64,000 nucleotides of DNA from Lentisphaerota bacterium. Its GTDB lineage: Bacteria; Verrucomicrobiota; Kiritimatiellia; UBA8416; JAIOPI01. Below, piece by piece: positions 24,401 through 32,435 of the stretch. The position numbers and the translations under genes are program-made. Each line of letters opens with the position of its first letter. The stretch's first letter is position 1. The stretch lies in contig JAIOPI010000006.1 in assembly GCA_021413965.1 (NCBI GenBank), forward strand, positions 124,001 through 188,000, in the 5' to 3' direction. Below the pieces are notes generated by a model that was not told the origin of the DNA, ran no database searches, and worked only from the letters and a program-made list of their open reading frames with translations.

Positions 24401-25749
24401 GGGGTCACCTGCTCCGCCGCCTGGTCGCCGGGGACCCGAAGCGCGGCGCGGTCGCCCAGTCCCATGGCCGCCAGCGCCCGCCCCAGCGCGCCGTCCGGAT
24501 AGAAGGTGCGCAGGTGAGCCTGATCGGCGGCGACATCGGCGCCGGCGCGCGCGGCGTCAAGATCCGCCACCAGGTTCACGAGCGTGGCGGGCAACGCCTC
24601 CGGGTCCCGGAGATAATGGCGGAAGCCGTCGTACAATTGCGCCATGCGGTCCCACTGATTCACGAGGTCCTGCGTGCTCGTGTGGAGCACGATGGACGGG
24701 ATCCCGGCCATGGACGGCATGAAGAAGACGGTGGAGTAGAGCGACACGACGAGGTCGATGTCGGCCAGCAGTGAGTAGATGGGTTCGTAGGAGATGCGCC
24801 AGTTCGTGATGCCGGCCGCATGCAGGGTCGCGTCCACGGCGCGAAAATTGTTGGACGGGTGCGGCTTCACCACGACTTCGATGGGGACCGGCGCCTGCTG
24901 AACCGCCGTGTGGAGCAGGCGGACATAGCGCATGAACTCATCGTGATCGTACACGTACGCATTGTCACCCGCCGCGCGGGTAGCGCCCGCGGGCAGGAAG
25001 CGCCGGATCACGAAGAGGCACCGGCGCGGCCCCGGGCGACGCGCACGGGGGGTCCCCGGCGGCGGGGTGCCGACCAGGTGTCGCAGCCATTCGTCATCCA
25101 GTCCGGGGTATCCGACATACGTGAACTGGTCGCGCTGGGCGGGTGCGGCCTCCCAGGTGCGCTCGTGGATAAACGGCATCCAGACGGAGCAGAAGGCGGG
25201 CAGGAAGTCGCCCTGCCGGTCAAACGGCGCCAGGGCGACGGGTTCGGCATGGTGCGGCGCGTGCGGCAGCAGGACCACGCGGCAGGTGCCCCCCGCCATG
25301 TAAGCATTGAAGGCGCCCCGCAGCTGCGCGGCGCCGGAAGCGGTATGGTCCAGCAGCACGAGGTCGGGGCGCAGGGCCGGGAGGATGGCATCCAGGCGTG
25401 CGCGACGGCTGAGCCGCCGCTCCCAGGGTTCCGAACCCGCCCCGCGGTGACCGCCGGCGGGCCCGGCCTGATCCGTGTCGCGCTCCGAACGCCGATACAG
25501 GGCGCGCCACAGGGGGTTCGCGAGGCGCTCGGGCATCGGCAGGAAATCGGCGAAATCGTATTCGCGAATGCCGGCGGCGCGAAACAGGGACGAGTAGAAC
25601 TGGCCGCTCCGCAGAAACTGGTGGCGGGTCAGGCGGCAGTACAGCACCGACACGGAGACGTCGGGGCGCACCTGGCGCACCTTCCACAACAGGGGCGCCG
25701 CATAGTCCAGCGCCGCCGTGTTCTTGACCATGATGGCAAGGATGTTCAC
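24397..25749 (-). CDS. GT-B-like surface glycan biosynthesis protein
   Basis: A protein of about 450 residues. A Rossmann-like start (VNILAIMVKNTAALDYAAPL) and a C-terminal half with IEVVVKPHPSNNFRAVD and LVVSLYSTVFFMPSMAGIPSI suggest a GT-B-type nucleotide-sugar enzyme; the K-P-HP motif recurs in two other operon proteins. The start is a GTG at 25749 in a GTGA overlap with the upstream FkbM gene. The frame extending to 25782 is less likely. It is directly upstream of the CMP-sugar synthetase/synthase fusion, so a nonulosonic acid transferase is possible. No membrane segments. Function is inferred from context. Confidence 0.68.
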   Translation of the reverse strand: MNILAIMVKNTAALDYAAPLLWKVRQVRPDVSVSVLYCRLTRHQFLRSGQFYSSLFRAAGIREYDFADFLPMPERLANPLWRALYRRSERDTDQAGPAGGHRGAGSEPWERRLSRRARLDAILPALRPDLVLLDHTASGAAQLRGAFNAYMAGGTCRVVLLPHAPHHAEPVALAPFDRQGDFLPAFCSVWMPFIHERTWEAAPAQRDQFTYVGYPGLDDEWLRHLVGTPPPGTPRARRPGPRRCLFVIRRFLPAGATRAAGDNAYVYDHDEFMRYVRLLHTAVQQAPVPIEVVVKPHPSNNFRAVDATLHAAGITNWRISYEPIYSLLADIDLVVSLYSTVFFMPSMAGIPSIVLHTSTQDLVNQWDRMAQLYDGFRHYLRDPEALPATLVNLVADLDAARAGADVAADQAHLRTFYPDGALGRALAAMGLGDRAALRVPGDQAAEQVTP

Positions 25750-26612
25750 GTGACTGGTCGCGTTGCGGCGTACTCGACGCACCCGTTGCGCAGGGGGTGC
25801 GCGCGAAGGGCAAACCCCAGACGTTTCAGCATCGCCGCGATTTCATCGGGCGTCCGCCCTGCCAGCGGGTGCGCCTCGACGATCATGGCATCGACCTGCT
25901 GCAGGAGATCCGGCGGCGTTTGTTCCAGAATGGCGTACTCGCTGCCTTCGCAATCCATTTTAAGGAGCCGGCAATGCGTGATGGCATGCCGGGCGAAGAC
26001 CGCCGGCAGCGTGACGGTTTCGACTTCAATCGCCTGCACCGGTTTGCAGGCCTTGTTCTTGACGTAGCCGGCCGAAGCCAAGGTGCCCGTGGTGGACGTC
26101 GGGCCCTGAAGGAATCGGTGCGTGCCGGCCGCGCCGCCCACGGCCTGCCCGCACACGATCACGCGGCTGCCATCGAACCCGTTGTCCGCCGCGTTCTGCT
26201 TCAGCAGCGCGGCATTGCGAGGGTCGGGCTCGTAGGCATAGACCGTGAGTCCCGGCACGCGAAACGCCAACGGCACGGCAAAGCTGCCCATGTGGGCGCC
26301 GATGTCAATCACCACGTCGTGCGGCCGCAGGGGCAGCGCGATCTGCTCGAGGTACTGCTCACACGTATAGAGCAGGTCCACCATCGTCCGCCACTGATCG
26401 ATGGCGAAGTTGAGTTTCAGCCCGGAGCGGAACTGCACCTGGTGGCGGGCCGCCGGCAGCTCCGGGTTGGCATGATGGTGCGTGTGGTTGATGGCCGCTT
26501 CGGACACGGCGATCCGCCAACTGGGGAACCAATTGCGGACGGCGCCGCGGGCGGACTGCCACCGCTTCCATTCCGTCCACCGCTGACGCCAGGACATGCC
26601 GTTGGTGGTCAT
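25746..26612 (-). CDS. FkbM family methyltransferase
   Basis: A 288-residue SAM-dependent methyltransferase. Motif I reads VVIDIGAHMGSFAVPL, followed by VYAYEPDPRNAALLKQN and the FkbM signature LLKMDCEGSEYAIL with IVEAHP downstream. The true start is ATG 26612: the much longer frame (to 27104) runs through the 3' end of the ABC ATPase gene in a different frame and is Arg/Pro-rich there. It ends in a GTGA overlap with the next gene. It probably O-methylates a sugar, and in Wzm/Wzt systems such enzymes can cap chains. The specific role is unknown. Confidence 0.88.
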   Translation of the reverse strand: MTTNGMSWRQRWTEWKRWQSARGAVRNWFPSWRIAVSEAAINHTHHHANPELPAARHQVQFRSGLKLNFAIDQWRTMVDLLYTCEQYLEQIALPLRPHDVVIDIGAHMGSFAVPLAFRVPGLTVYAYEPDPRNAALLKQNAADNGFDGSRVIVCGQAVGGAAGTHRFLQGPTSTTGTLASAGYVKNKACKPVQAIEVETVTLPAVFARHAITHCRLLKMDCEGSEYAILEQTPPDLLQQVDAMIVEAHPLAGRTPDEIAAMLKRLGFALRAHPLRNGCVEYAATRPVT

Positions 26613-26677
26613 GCGAGTGTGGGCGATACCAAGGTGTGGAGGCGACGTCCGGCCCGGGCCGGTGCGTCCGGGGCGGT

Positions 26678-28036
26678 CTATTCGGACAGCGGGACCGTCA
26701 CGGCTGGCTTGCCATCCACAAACCAGCGGTGGGGCTGCACCATGGGCGGCAGGCCGCGAATAATGTGCGTCGCGGGCAGATTCGGCAGGCTGCCGCGCAA
26801 ATTGCCGGGTCCCACGACAAAGGTGCTGCGCTCGCGCAAGGGGGTGTACCATTTGACCCCGATGGCGTCGGTGATGGCGCCCTGCACGCCGACCATCAGG
26901 ACGTACGAGCCGGGCGCCAGCCGGGGAGCCGGCAAGCGGCATTCCACGACCCCCTGCGAGGGCAGCGGGTCCAGGTCGATTCCCTGCCAGCGGGTGGCCA
27001 TGGAGCTGAGCAGTTCCTCGCCGGCGCTGCGCTTGATGGTCAGGTAGAAGCTGGGCGCGACGGACGGCTGCAGCACGCGGTAGTGCACACGGAAGCGCAG
27101 GCATTCATTGTAGTCGAAGGTCTGGCGCGGCGACCCGTCGTCCGCCAGGCATTCCGCCCGCTCGATCTGGATGCGTTCCGCGGCGCCGGTTGTCGGGCCG
27201 GCGGCGGGCCCTTCCTGCGGCATCATGCGGCTGCGCGCGAGCATCTTCAATTCGTAGGCCTCGATGAGTCGCGCGGGCGGGCCGGAGTCGACCAGGCGAC
27301 CGCCCTCCAGCCAGAGCGCGCGATCGCAGACCTGTTCCACGGCCACGGTGTTGTGCGAGATGAAGACGACGGTGCCGCCGTTGTTCTTGTACCCGAGCAT
27401 GTGGTTGTAGCACCGCTCGCGGAAGGAGGCATCGCCGACGCTGAGCACCTCGTCGACCAGCATCAGGTCGGGCGCCATGTGGACGGCGACCGCGAAGCCG
27501 AGACGCACGCGCATGCCCGAGGAGTACGTGGCCACGGGCGCGTCCAGGAAATCGCCGATGTCGGCGAACTGGACGATGTTGTCGAAGCGCGAGCGGATGT
27601 AATCGCGGTCCATCCCGAGGATGGCGCCATTCAAGAAGATGTTTTCGCGCCCGGTCATGTGCGGATGGAAGCCGGTGCCGAGGGCGATGAGGGCGCCGAC
27701 CCGCCCGCGCAGGCAGACTTCGCCGCCATCCGGCGGGAAGATGCCGGCGATGATGCGCAGCAGCGTGGACTTGCCCGAGCCGTTGGAGCCGACGATCCCC
27801 AGGAATTCCCCGCGGCGCAGGTCGAAGCTGACATCATCCAGCGCCCAGAACTCCTCGCGGCGCAGGCGCATGGTGTCCTGCCGGCTCCCCATCAGGTTGA
27901 ACGCCAGATCCCGCACGCCATACAGCATGCTGCGGCGCAGATTGCGACAGAACTTCTTGGACACCGAGCGGACGCTGAGAACCGTGTCCGGCGCTATATC
28001 GTGGCTCGGTGCGGCGCGCGTGGTGCGTGGTGTCAT
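26678..28036 (-). CDS. wzt: ABC transporter ATP-binding protein, Wzt type with C-terminal glycan-binding domain
   Basis: A 452-residue ATPase of the polysaccharide exporter. Walker A is GSNGSGKST (about 83-91), the ABC signature is YSSGMRVRLGFA, Walker B is LMLVDEVLSVGD, and the H-loop is ISHN. After residue 270 there is a beta-rich domain of about 170 residues (FRVHYRVLQ, SFYLTIKRSAGEEL, YVLMVGVQG) typical of Wzt proteins that recognise the chain end of their own O-antigen. It energises export of lipid-linked glycan across the inner membrane together with the permease encoded 80 bp upstream. The spacer between the two genes is filled with degenerate ggcgtgcgt-type repeats. Confidence 0.92.
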   Translation of the reverse strand: MTPRTTRAAPSHDIAPDTVLSVRSVSKKFCRNLRRSMLYGVRDLAFNLMGSRQDTMRLRREEFWALDDVSFDLRRGEFLGIVGSNGSGKSTLLRIIAGIFPPDGGEVCLRGRVGALIALGTGFHPHMTGRENIFLNGAILGMDRDYIRSRFDNIVQFADIGDFLDAPVATYSSGMRVRLGFAVAVHMAPDLMLVDEVLSVGDASFRERCYNHMLGYKNNGGTVVFISHNTVAVEQVCDRALWLEGGRLVDSGPPARLIEAYELKMLARSRMMPQEGPAAGPTTGAAERIQIERAECLADDGSPRQTFDYNECLRFRVHYRVLQPSVAPSFYLTIKRSAGEELLSSMATRWQGIDLDPLPSQGVVECRLPAPRLAPGSYVLMVGVQGAITDAIGVKWYTPLRERSTFVVGPGNLRGSLPNLPATHIIRGLPPMVQPHRWFVDGKPAVTVPLSE

Positions 28037-28115
28037 GGTTAGGTGCCTGGTGCGGCGTGCGTGATGCGGCGTGAGACGTCCAAAGGTCCTGGTGCGTGGC
28101 GCGGCGTGCGTTTTC

Positions 28116-29030
28116 TTAAATCATCCGTTCCACGAGTTTGTGTTCGCTGACAAAGAAGAGGCGCAGGCTGATCAGGAATAGCAGCAGGGAGCCGCCGGCA
28201 CAGGCGACGTAGACGCCGACGGCGTCGTTGTAAACGTGACCGTGAATCAGGACGTCGCGGCAGGTGCAGATGAGGTAGGTCAGCGGGTTGTAGTCGTTGA
28301 TGGTTCGCAGCAGCGGGTGCGGCGGGTCGGTGTCGGAGTACAGGATGGGCGCGGTCCACATCAGCAGGCCCATGATGAGCAGGAGGAAGCGATCCAGGTC
28401 GTAGGCCACGACGCGGATCATGGACACAAACAGTCCCATGGCCGCCCCCAGGAAGAACAGCGGCAGCAGCGTGAGCGGAAAGAGCAGCAGGCCCCAGCCG
28501 GGGTAGACGCGATACAGGAGCATGGCCAGCAGCGTCGGGATGAACGAGAGCGAGAAGTTGAAGAGTTCCACGAGCATCTGCTTGATGAACAGCGCCTCGT
28601 GGGGGTACTTGACCTGCTGCACAAGCGCGGTGCCTTGATCGAGCGTGGCGGACGCCCCGGTGAAGAACCCATTGAAGGCGCTCCAGCAGGAACGCCCGAC
28701 CAACAGGTAGACGCCAAGCACGACGGTGGTGGCGCCCGGGTTATAGACGTTCATCTTGGCCGCGATCAGCCAGGGTACGGTCTGCATGATCGGGCCGGTC
28801 AACACCCACAGCGCGCCGATCCGGGATTTCTTGTACTTGGCGAACAAATCACGCTTCAGCAGCTGTTTAATGAGCTCGCTCGACCCGATGATGTTGCGGG
28901 TCATGGTCACACAGACGCCGACCCACGACATTTCGTGTCGCTGGTTGGCGCGGTAGACGGTCACCGGCGGCGGCGTCAGCGGCCTCGGATCGGGGGGGCG
29001 GTTTTTCGGCGTCGCGGTGTCAGGAGTCAT
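28116..29030 (-). CDS. wzm: ABC-2 type polysaccharide export permease, Wzm type
   Basis: A 304-residue inner-membrane permease with about six hydrophobic segments (for example around ALWVLTGPIMQTVPWLIA, LSFIPTLLAMLLY, LLFPLTLLPLFFLGAAMG and YVACAGGSLLLFLISL). The LIKQLLKRDLFAKYKKSRIGALW stretch (two parts of a conserved amphipathic entry) is typical of Wzm/KpsM-family exporters. It pairs with the Wzt-like ATPase immediately downstream. It is the second gene of the operon after the regulator. ATG 29030 has a weak ribosome site, and an internal Met at residue 34 is possible but would remove part of the cytoplasmic N-terminus. Confidence 0.9.
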   Translation of the reverse strand: MTPDTATPKNRPPDPRPLTPPPVTVYRANQRHEMSWVGVCVTMTRNIIGSSELIKQLLKRDLFAKYKKSRIGALWVLTGPIMQTVPWLIAAKMNVYNPGATTVVLGVYLLVGRSCWSAFNGFFTGASATLDQGTALVQQVKYPHEALFIKQMLVELFNFSLSFIPTLLAMLLYRVYPGWGLLLFPLTLLPLFFLGAAMGLFVSMIRVVAYDLDRFLLLIMGLLMWTAPILYSDTDPPHPLLRTINDYNPLTYLICTCRDVLIHGHVYNDAVGVYVACAGGSLLLFLISLRLFFVSEHKLVERMI

Positions 29031-29129
29031 GAGGATGGGCCCCTATCGGATGTCGGGGTATTGGCGTTCGTCGGGCTTCATTCACGTCAGGGGATGCCGG
29101 GGGTGATCCAAGGAGGTCGGGGTTCCGGT

Positions 29130-29639
29130 CTACTTCAGCAGCATCCGCACGATGCGGCTGTTCCAGACCTTTTGGGCCTTGGAGTGAAAATCACGGAGGT
29201 GCTGGATGCGGGTTTCGATGAAGGCGCGGTCACGATCGGGGCTTGTCGTCGCCGGCCCGGCGCCGTTGAGATCGGCTTTAAGTTCCTCCAGCAGCGAGGT
29301 GGCGCCGTTGAGCTTCTTGCCGACCGTGTCCCGCAGGATATTGCGGACGATTTCCCCGAGCCAGTCATTGGCTTCGTAGTAGTCCTTGCGATCACCGCGG
29401 ACCCAGACCTGCCGGACGGCGTTCCACTGCTCCAACTGGCGCACGCCCATGCTGGCGCTGCCCTTGCTGATGCCGAGGGCGGCCTGCATGTCCGCCAGGT
29501 TTCGCGGCTCGGGGCTGAAGTAGAGGTAGGCATAGATTTGTCCGAGCACCCGTCCGATGCCGAACGACTGCGTGGCGTTGCCAGCGTCCTCGATAAATCG
29601 GCGGACGACGGCGGGAAGCTCGGGTGCGGCGGGGGTCAT
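29130..29639 (-). CDS. GbsR/MarR-family winged-helix transcriptional regulator
   Basis: A 169-residue DNA-binding protein. The central part (LADMQAALGISKGSASMGVRQLEQW) is a helix-turn-helix followed by a wing (VRQVWVRGDRKDYYEA), and the ends look helical (dimerisation), as in GbsR/MarR-like regulators. It is the first gene of the 29-kb minus-strand operon and lies next to a perfect GTTCAA-N6-TTGAAC inverted repeat in its own promoter region, so autoregulation and control of the exporter and sugar genes is a reasonable inference. The signal it senses is unknown. Confidence 0.82.
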   Translation of the reverse strand: MTPAAPELPAVVRRFIEDAGNATQSFGIGRVLGQIYAYLYFSPEPRNLADMQAALGISKGSASMGVRQLEQWNAVRQVWVRGDRKDYYEANDWLGEIVRNILRDTVGKKLNGATSLLEELKADLNGAGPATTSPDRDRAFIETRIQHLRDFHSKAQKVWNSRIVRMLLK

Positions 29640-29683
29640 AGAGACGGGCGGCGGCGGCGGGCTCTCACACTCCGTGCCTGTCG

Positions 29684-29711
29684 ATTATGCACGTTCAAAG
29701 TGTATTGAACA
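29684..29711 (-). promoter_or_regulatory. Operator-like inverted repeat with overlapping minus-strand -10
   Basis: GTTCAA (29693-29698) and TTGAAC (29705-29710) form a perfect 6+6 inverted repeat with a 6-bp spacer. A second overlapping one is TGTAT-TGAAC-ATACA (29701-29715). A CATAAT -10-like hexamer lies at 29684-29689 on the minus strand, about 45 bp upstream of the regulator start. No good -35 is visible, which fits a regulated promoter. Binding by the adjacent GbsR-like protein is inferred. Confidence 0.5.
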
Positions 29712-29786
29712 TACAACACCAAGCCGAAAAGGGCAAGGATTTCCGGACGGTTCCGGCATGGTTACGGGGCATCCCGGCAATCTCTT

Positions 29787-29816
29787 TTGCCAAGTTCGGC
29801 GCACCTCTGCTAGGCT
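29787..29816 (+). promoter_or_regulatory. Candidate sigma-70-like promoter for plus-strand genes
   Basis: TTGCCA (29787-29792), an 18-bp spacer and TAGGCT (29811-29816) precede the ATG at 29854 by 38 bp. The -10 is weak, so this is tentative. Confidence 0.3.
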
Positions 29817-29853
29817 GCGGGGCGTCAGGTCGGTGCGGGACGCGCGATCACTC

Positions 29854-30528
29854 ATGAAACAAGCCATCAAGACCCTGCTCAAGGCCACGCCGCTCTATCC
29901 CCTCGTGTGGAAATGGCGGGCGGAGCGGTGGCGCAAGCGGGCCGCCGTCGAGGCCCAGGAGGCCGAAGTCCGCACGTGGGAAAGCCAGGGCTGCCCCGCC
30001 CCGCCCCCCCATATCGTCAAACAGCGCACGCTGCTGCAATTTGCCCGCGACTACCAGCTGAACATCCTCGTCGAGACGGGGACGTACCGCGGCGATACGA
30101 TCGAGGCCATGCGCACGCACTTTGACCGCCTCTACTCGATCGAGCTGAACCCGGAGTTGCACCAGAAGGCCAAGGAACGGTTCCGCGACAAGGGGCGTCA
30201 CATCGTGCTGATCCAGGGCGACAGTGCCCGCGAGCTGGGGCATGTCGTCGCCCAGTTGGAACAGCCCGCACTCTTCTGGCTGGATGGCCACTACTCGGGC
30301 ACTGGCACTGCCCGCGGCGAACAGAACACGCCCATCTTCGAGGAACTTGGCCACATCCTCAGTTCCAAGGTCGCGGGCCACGTCGTGATCATTGATGATG
30401 CCCGCTGTTTCGGCACCTTCCCCGATTACCCCACCCTGGCGCAGCTCGAAGCGTTCATTCGATCCAAACAGGACCACGTCGATATCGCCGTCAAGCACGA
30501 CAGCATCCGGGTCACCCCGCGGCGCTGA
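29854..30528 (+). CDS. Class I SAM-dependent methyltransferase-like protein
   Basis: A 224-residue protein with a SAM-binding-like segment NILVETGTYRGDTIEAM followed by LYSIELNPELHQKAKERF and later ALFWLDGHYSGTGTA and VVIIDDARCFG. This pattern (ETGTY-x-G-x-T, then an acidic E-L-N) is found in FkbM/TylF-like methyltransferases of glycan loci. ATG 29854 is chosen, since the frame upstream crosses the divergent promoter region. It is transcribed away from the regulator and is followed 37 bp later by a DUF268-like gene. Its acceptor is unknown. Confidence 0.75.
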   Translation: MKQAIKTLLKATPLYPLVWKWRAERWRKRAAVEAQEAEVRTWESQGCPAPPPHIVKQRTLLQFARDYQLNILVETGTYRGDTIEAMRTHFDRLYSIELNPELHQKAKERFRDKGRHIVLIQGDSARELGHVVAQLEQPALFWLDGHYSGTGTARGEQNTPIFEELGHILSSKVAGHVVIIDDARCFGTFPDYPTLAQLEAFIRSKQDHVDIAVKHDSIRVTPRR

Positions 30529-30565
30529 CGGGACGTTCCCAGCCGCGCCTCCAGCACAGGCCGCC

Positions 30566-31348
30566 ATGCACAGACTCGTAAAAGGAATCCTCGCCCGCTG
30601 CAGCCAGGATTTGGCGCGCTGCGTCCATGAGCACAATCAGCGCGATCAGGCGCGGGCGCAGTTTGACGACGCGTTCGCCGAGTTCAAGCGCCGGGCCCCG
30701 CCCGTTGCCCCGCGGTTCATCATGGCGCCGGAAGATATTGTCCCCTGCATGGCGGACCAGACGGCGACCACCGCCTTCGAGCCCCACTACCTCTACCATC
30801 CCGCCTGGGCGGCCCGCGTGCTGCGCCAGCTCACCCCCGCCGTCCACGTTGACATCTCCTCGTCCCTGCATTTCTGCACGCTGGTCTCGGCCTTCATCCC
30901 GGTGCGCTTCTACGACTTCCGCCCGGCACGGCTGCATTTGCCCGGGCTGACCTGCGCATCCGCCGATCTGACGCGGCTGGCGTTTCCGGACAACAGCATC
31001 GCCTCCCTCTCCTGCATGCACGTCATCGAGCACATCGGGCTCGGGCGCTATGGGGATCCCTTCGATTACGATGGCGACCTGCGCGCGGCGGCGGAGCTGA
31101 CGCGCGTGCTCGCGCCCGCGGGATCGCTGCTCATGGTCGTGCCGGTCGGGAAGCCGAAGATTGCCTTCAACGCCCACCGCATCTACAGCCACGACATGGT
31201 GCTCAAGATGTTTGCGGGGTTGACGCTCGTCGAGTTCTCGCTCATCCCCGACGACGCCCTCACGGCAGGCATGATGGTCAACGCGACCGCGGCGCAGGCC
31301 GATGCCCAGTCGTTTGGATGCGGCTGCTTCTGGTTCAGGAAGCCCTGA
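30566..31348 (+). CDS. DUF268-like protein, methyltransferase fold
   Basis: A 260-residue protein resembling the DUF268 family. The characteristic runs are HVDISSSLHFCTLVSAFIPV, YDFRPARLHLPGLTCASADL and SCMHVIEHIGLGRYGDPFD, followed by LLMVVPVGKPKIAFNAHRIY. The last two correspond to methyltransferase motifs IV-VI. Proteins of this type are frequent in polysaccharide loci and are presumed SAM-dependent enzymes, but no activity is established to my knowledge. It starts at ATG 30566 and ends 25 bp before the convergent SGNH gene. Confidence 0.78.
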   Translation: MHRLVKGILARCSQDLARCVHEHNQRDQARAQFDDAFAEFKRRAPPVAPRFIMAPEDIVPCMADQTATTAFEPHYLYHPAWAARVLRQLTPAVHVDISSSLHFCTLVSAFIPVRFYDFRPARLHLPGLTCASADLTRLAFPDNSIASLSCMHVIEHIGLGRYGDPFDYDGDLRAAAELTRVLAPAGSLLMVVPVGKPKIAFNAHRIYSHDMVLKMFAGLTLVEFSLIPDDALTAGMMVNATAAQADAQSFGCGCFWFRKP

Positions 31349-31373
31349 CCCACGCCCCGGGCTGCGGTGCCGC

Positions 31374-32435
31374 TCAAGGGGCCGTCGTGTCGCCGCCTTC
31401 AACCCACCCTTCGGCCAGCAGGCGGGCGGCCAGTTGCCGGGTGAACGTCGTGCCGCCGCGCTTGTTCAAGTGATTCCAGTCCAGGAAGTCCGCGTCCGTC
31501 AATCCGCAGTCGCGTGCGCTCTCAAACGCAAGCAGCTCCGTGCCGGGGAGCGCGGCAGCCGCTTGCCGGTACGCCTCGTATTCGCGGGCACGGGTGCGCT
31601 TCAGCTCGGCGACATACGCATCGCGAAAGGGCAGTTGCAGGAGGATGACCCGCTGGTCGCTGGCGGCAGCCCAGCCCAGTATGTCGCGGAGCAGCGCCTC
31701 GCGGGCCGGGCTGAGGGCGAAATCCTTGTACCAGGTTTCTACCAGATTGCCGACGGGGTCCAGGCCGTGCGCCTCGTCAAGCGACAGCGGCTCGCGCTCC
31801 GCCGCCAGGATCAGCCCCGCCGACGGGGGCGCTGGCGCGGCGGTGCCCATCAGGCGGGCCCGGGTGCGCGCCAGGCCATCGGCAGCGAGCGCGCGGTACA
31901 TGGACCCTTTTTGCGCGGTGCGGAAGATGGCGCCGAGCAGGCTGCGCGGCGACCGCTGCAGCCTCCAGCGATCCGCGACGCCGGCAAAGTGATTGAAGCG
32001 CTCACTCATGGGGAAGCCGGCGTTCCACTGGAACCCATCGATGGCATAGATCAGCACGGGGGCGCGGCTCAGGGTCCCCCGGGTGCGCTGGTAGAAGAGG
32101 CGGTTGTCGTAGTGATCGCCCGTCAGAAGCGAGTCGTTCTGCACGCTGCCGGGCGGCCATTGCAGGGCGGCTTCGAGCTGCCCCGCGATCACCCCGCACT
32201 GCGAGCGGGAGTCACCCACGATCACGATGCGCGGGGGCGGGCCGGCGTTGGCGCGGTCAACGGCGCAGAGGAACTCCTTCACGTAGGAGGGGCCCAGCCG
32301 GCGATACGGCCAATCCGCGCGCGACACGCCGAAATCAATGGCGGCAAGCAGGGCCAGGGCCAGCAAGAGACCGCGCGGCCAGCCCGGGCGCAGTTGCAGC
32401 GTATCAAAACTGAAAATAAATGAAAGGTACCGCAT
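31374..32435 (-). CDS. SGNH-hydrolase-like O-acyltransferase partner (AlgJ/AlgX type)
   Basis: A 353-residue protein with an N-terminal signal-anchor helix (LLLALALLAAIDFG) and a periplasmic SGNH-like domain: IVIVGDSRSQCGV carries the candidate nucleophile Ser, and FLDWNHLNKRG near the end carries the Asp/His pair. Such proteins work with MBOAT acyltransferases, taking the acyl group passed across the membrane and placing it on the polysaccharide. The gene overlaps the 3' end of the MBOAT gene by 32 bp, supporting a functional pair. The N-terminal dozen residues are encoded within that overlap. The acyl group (probably acetyl) and sugar are inferred. Confidence 0.8.
   Translation of the reverse strand: MRYLSFIFSFDTLQLRPGWPRGLLLALALLAAIDFGVSRADWPYRRLGPSYVKEFLCAVDRANAGPPPRIVIVGDSRSQCGVIAGQLEAALQWPPGSVQNDSLLTGDHYDNRLFYQRTRGTLSRAPVLIYAIDGFQWNAGFPMSERFNHFAGVADRWRLQRSPRSLLGAIFRTAQKGSMYRALAADGLARTRARLMGTAAPAPPSAGLILAAEREPLSLDEAHGLDPVGNLVETWYKDFALSPAREALLRDILGWAAASDQRVILLQLPFRDAYVAELKRTRAREYEAYRQAAAALPGTELLAFESARDCGLTDADFLDWNHLNKRGGTTFTRQLAARLLAEGWVEGGDTTAP

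Noticed and set aside
26613..27104. N-terminal extension of the FkbM methyltransferase
   Set aside because: It lies in another frame of the Wzt 3' end and is Arg/Pro/His-rich; the family start is at 26612.
28037..28115. Possible small RNA or CRISPR-like repeats between wzm and wzt
   Set aside because: Only degenerate ggcgtgcgt-type microrepeats without regular spacers or fixed length.
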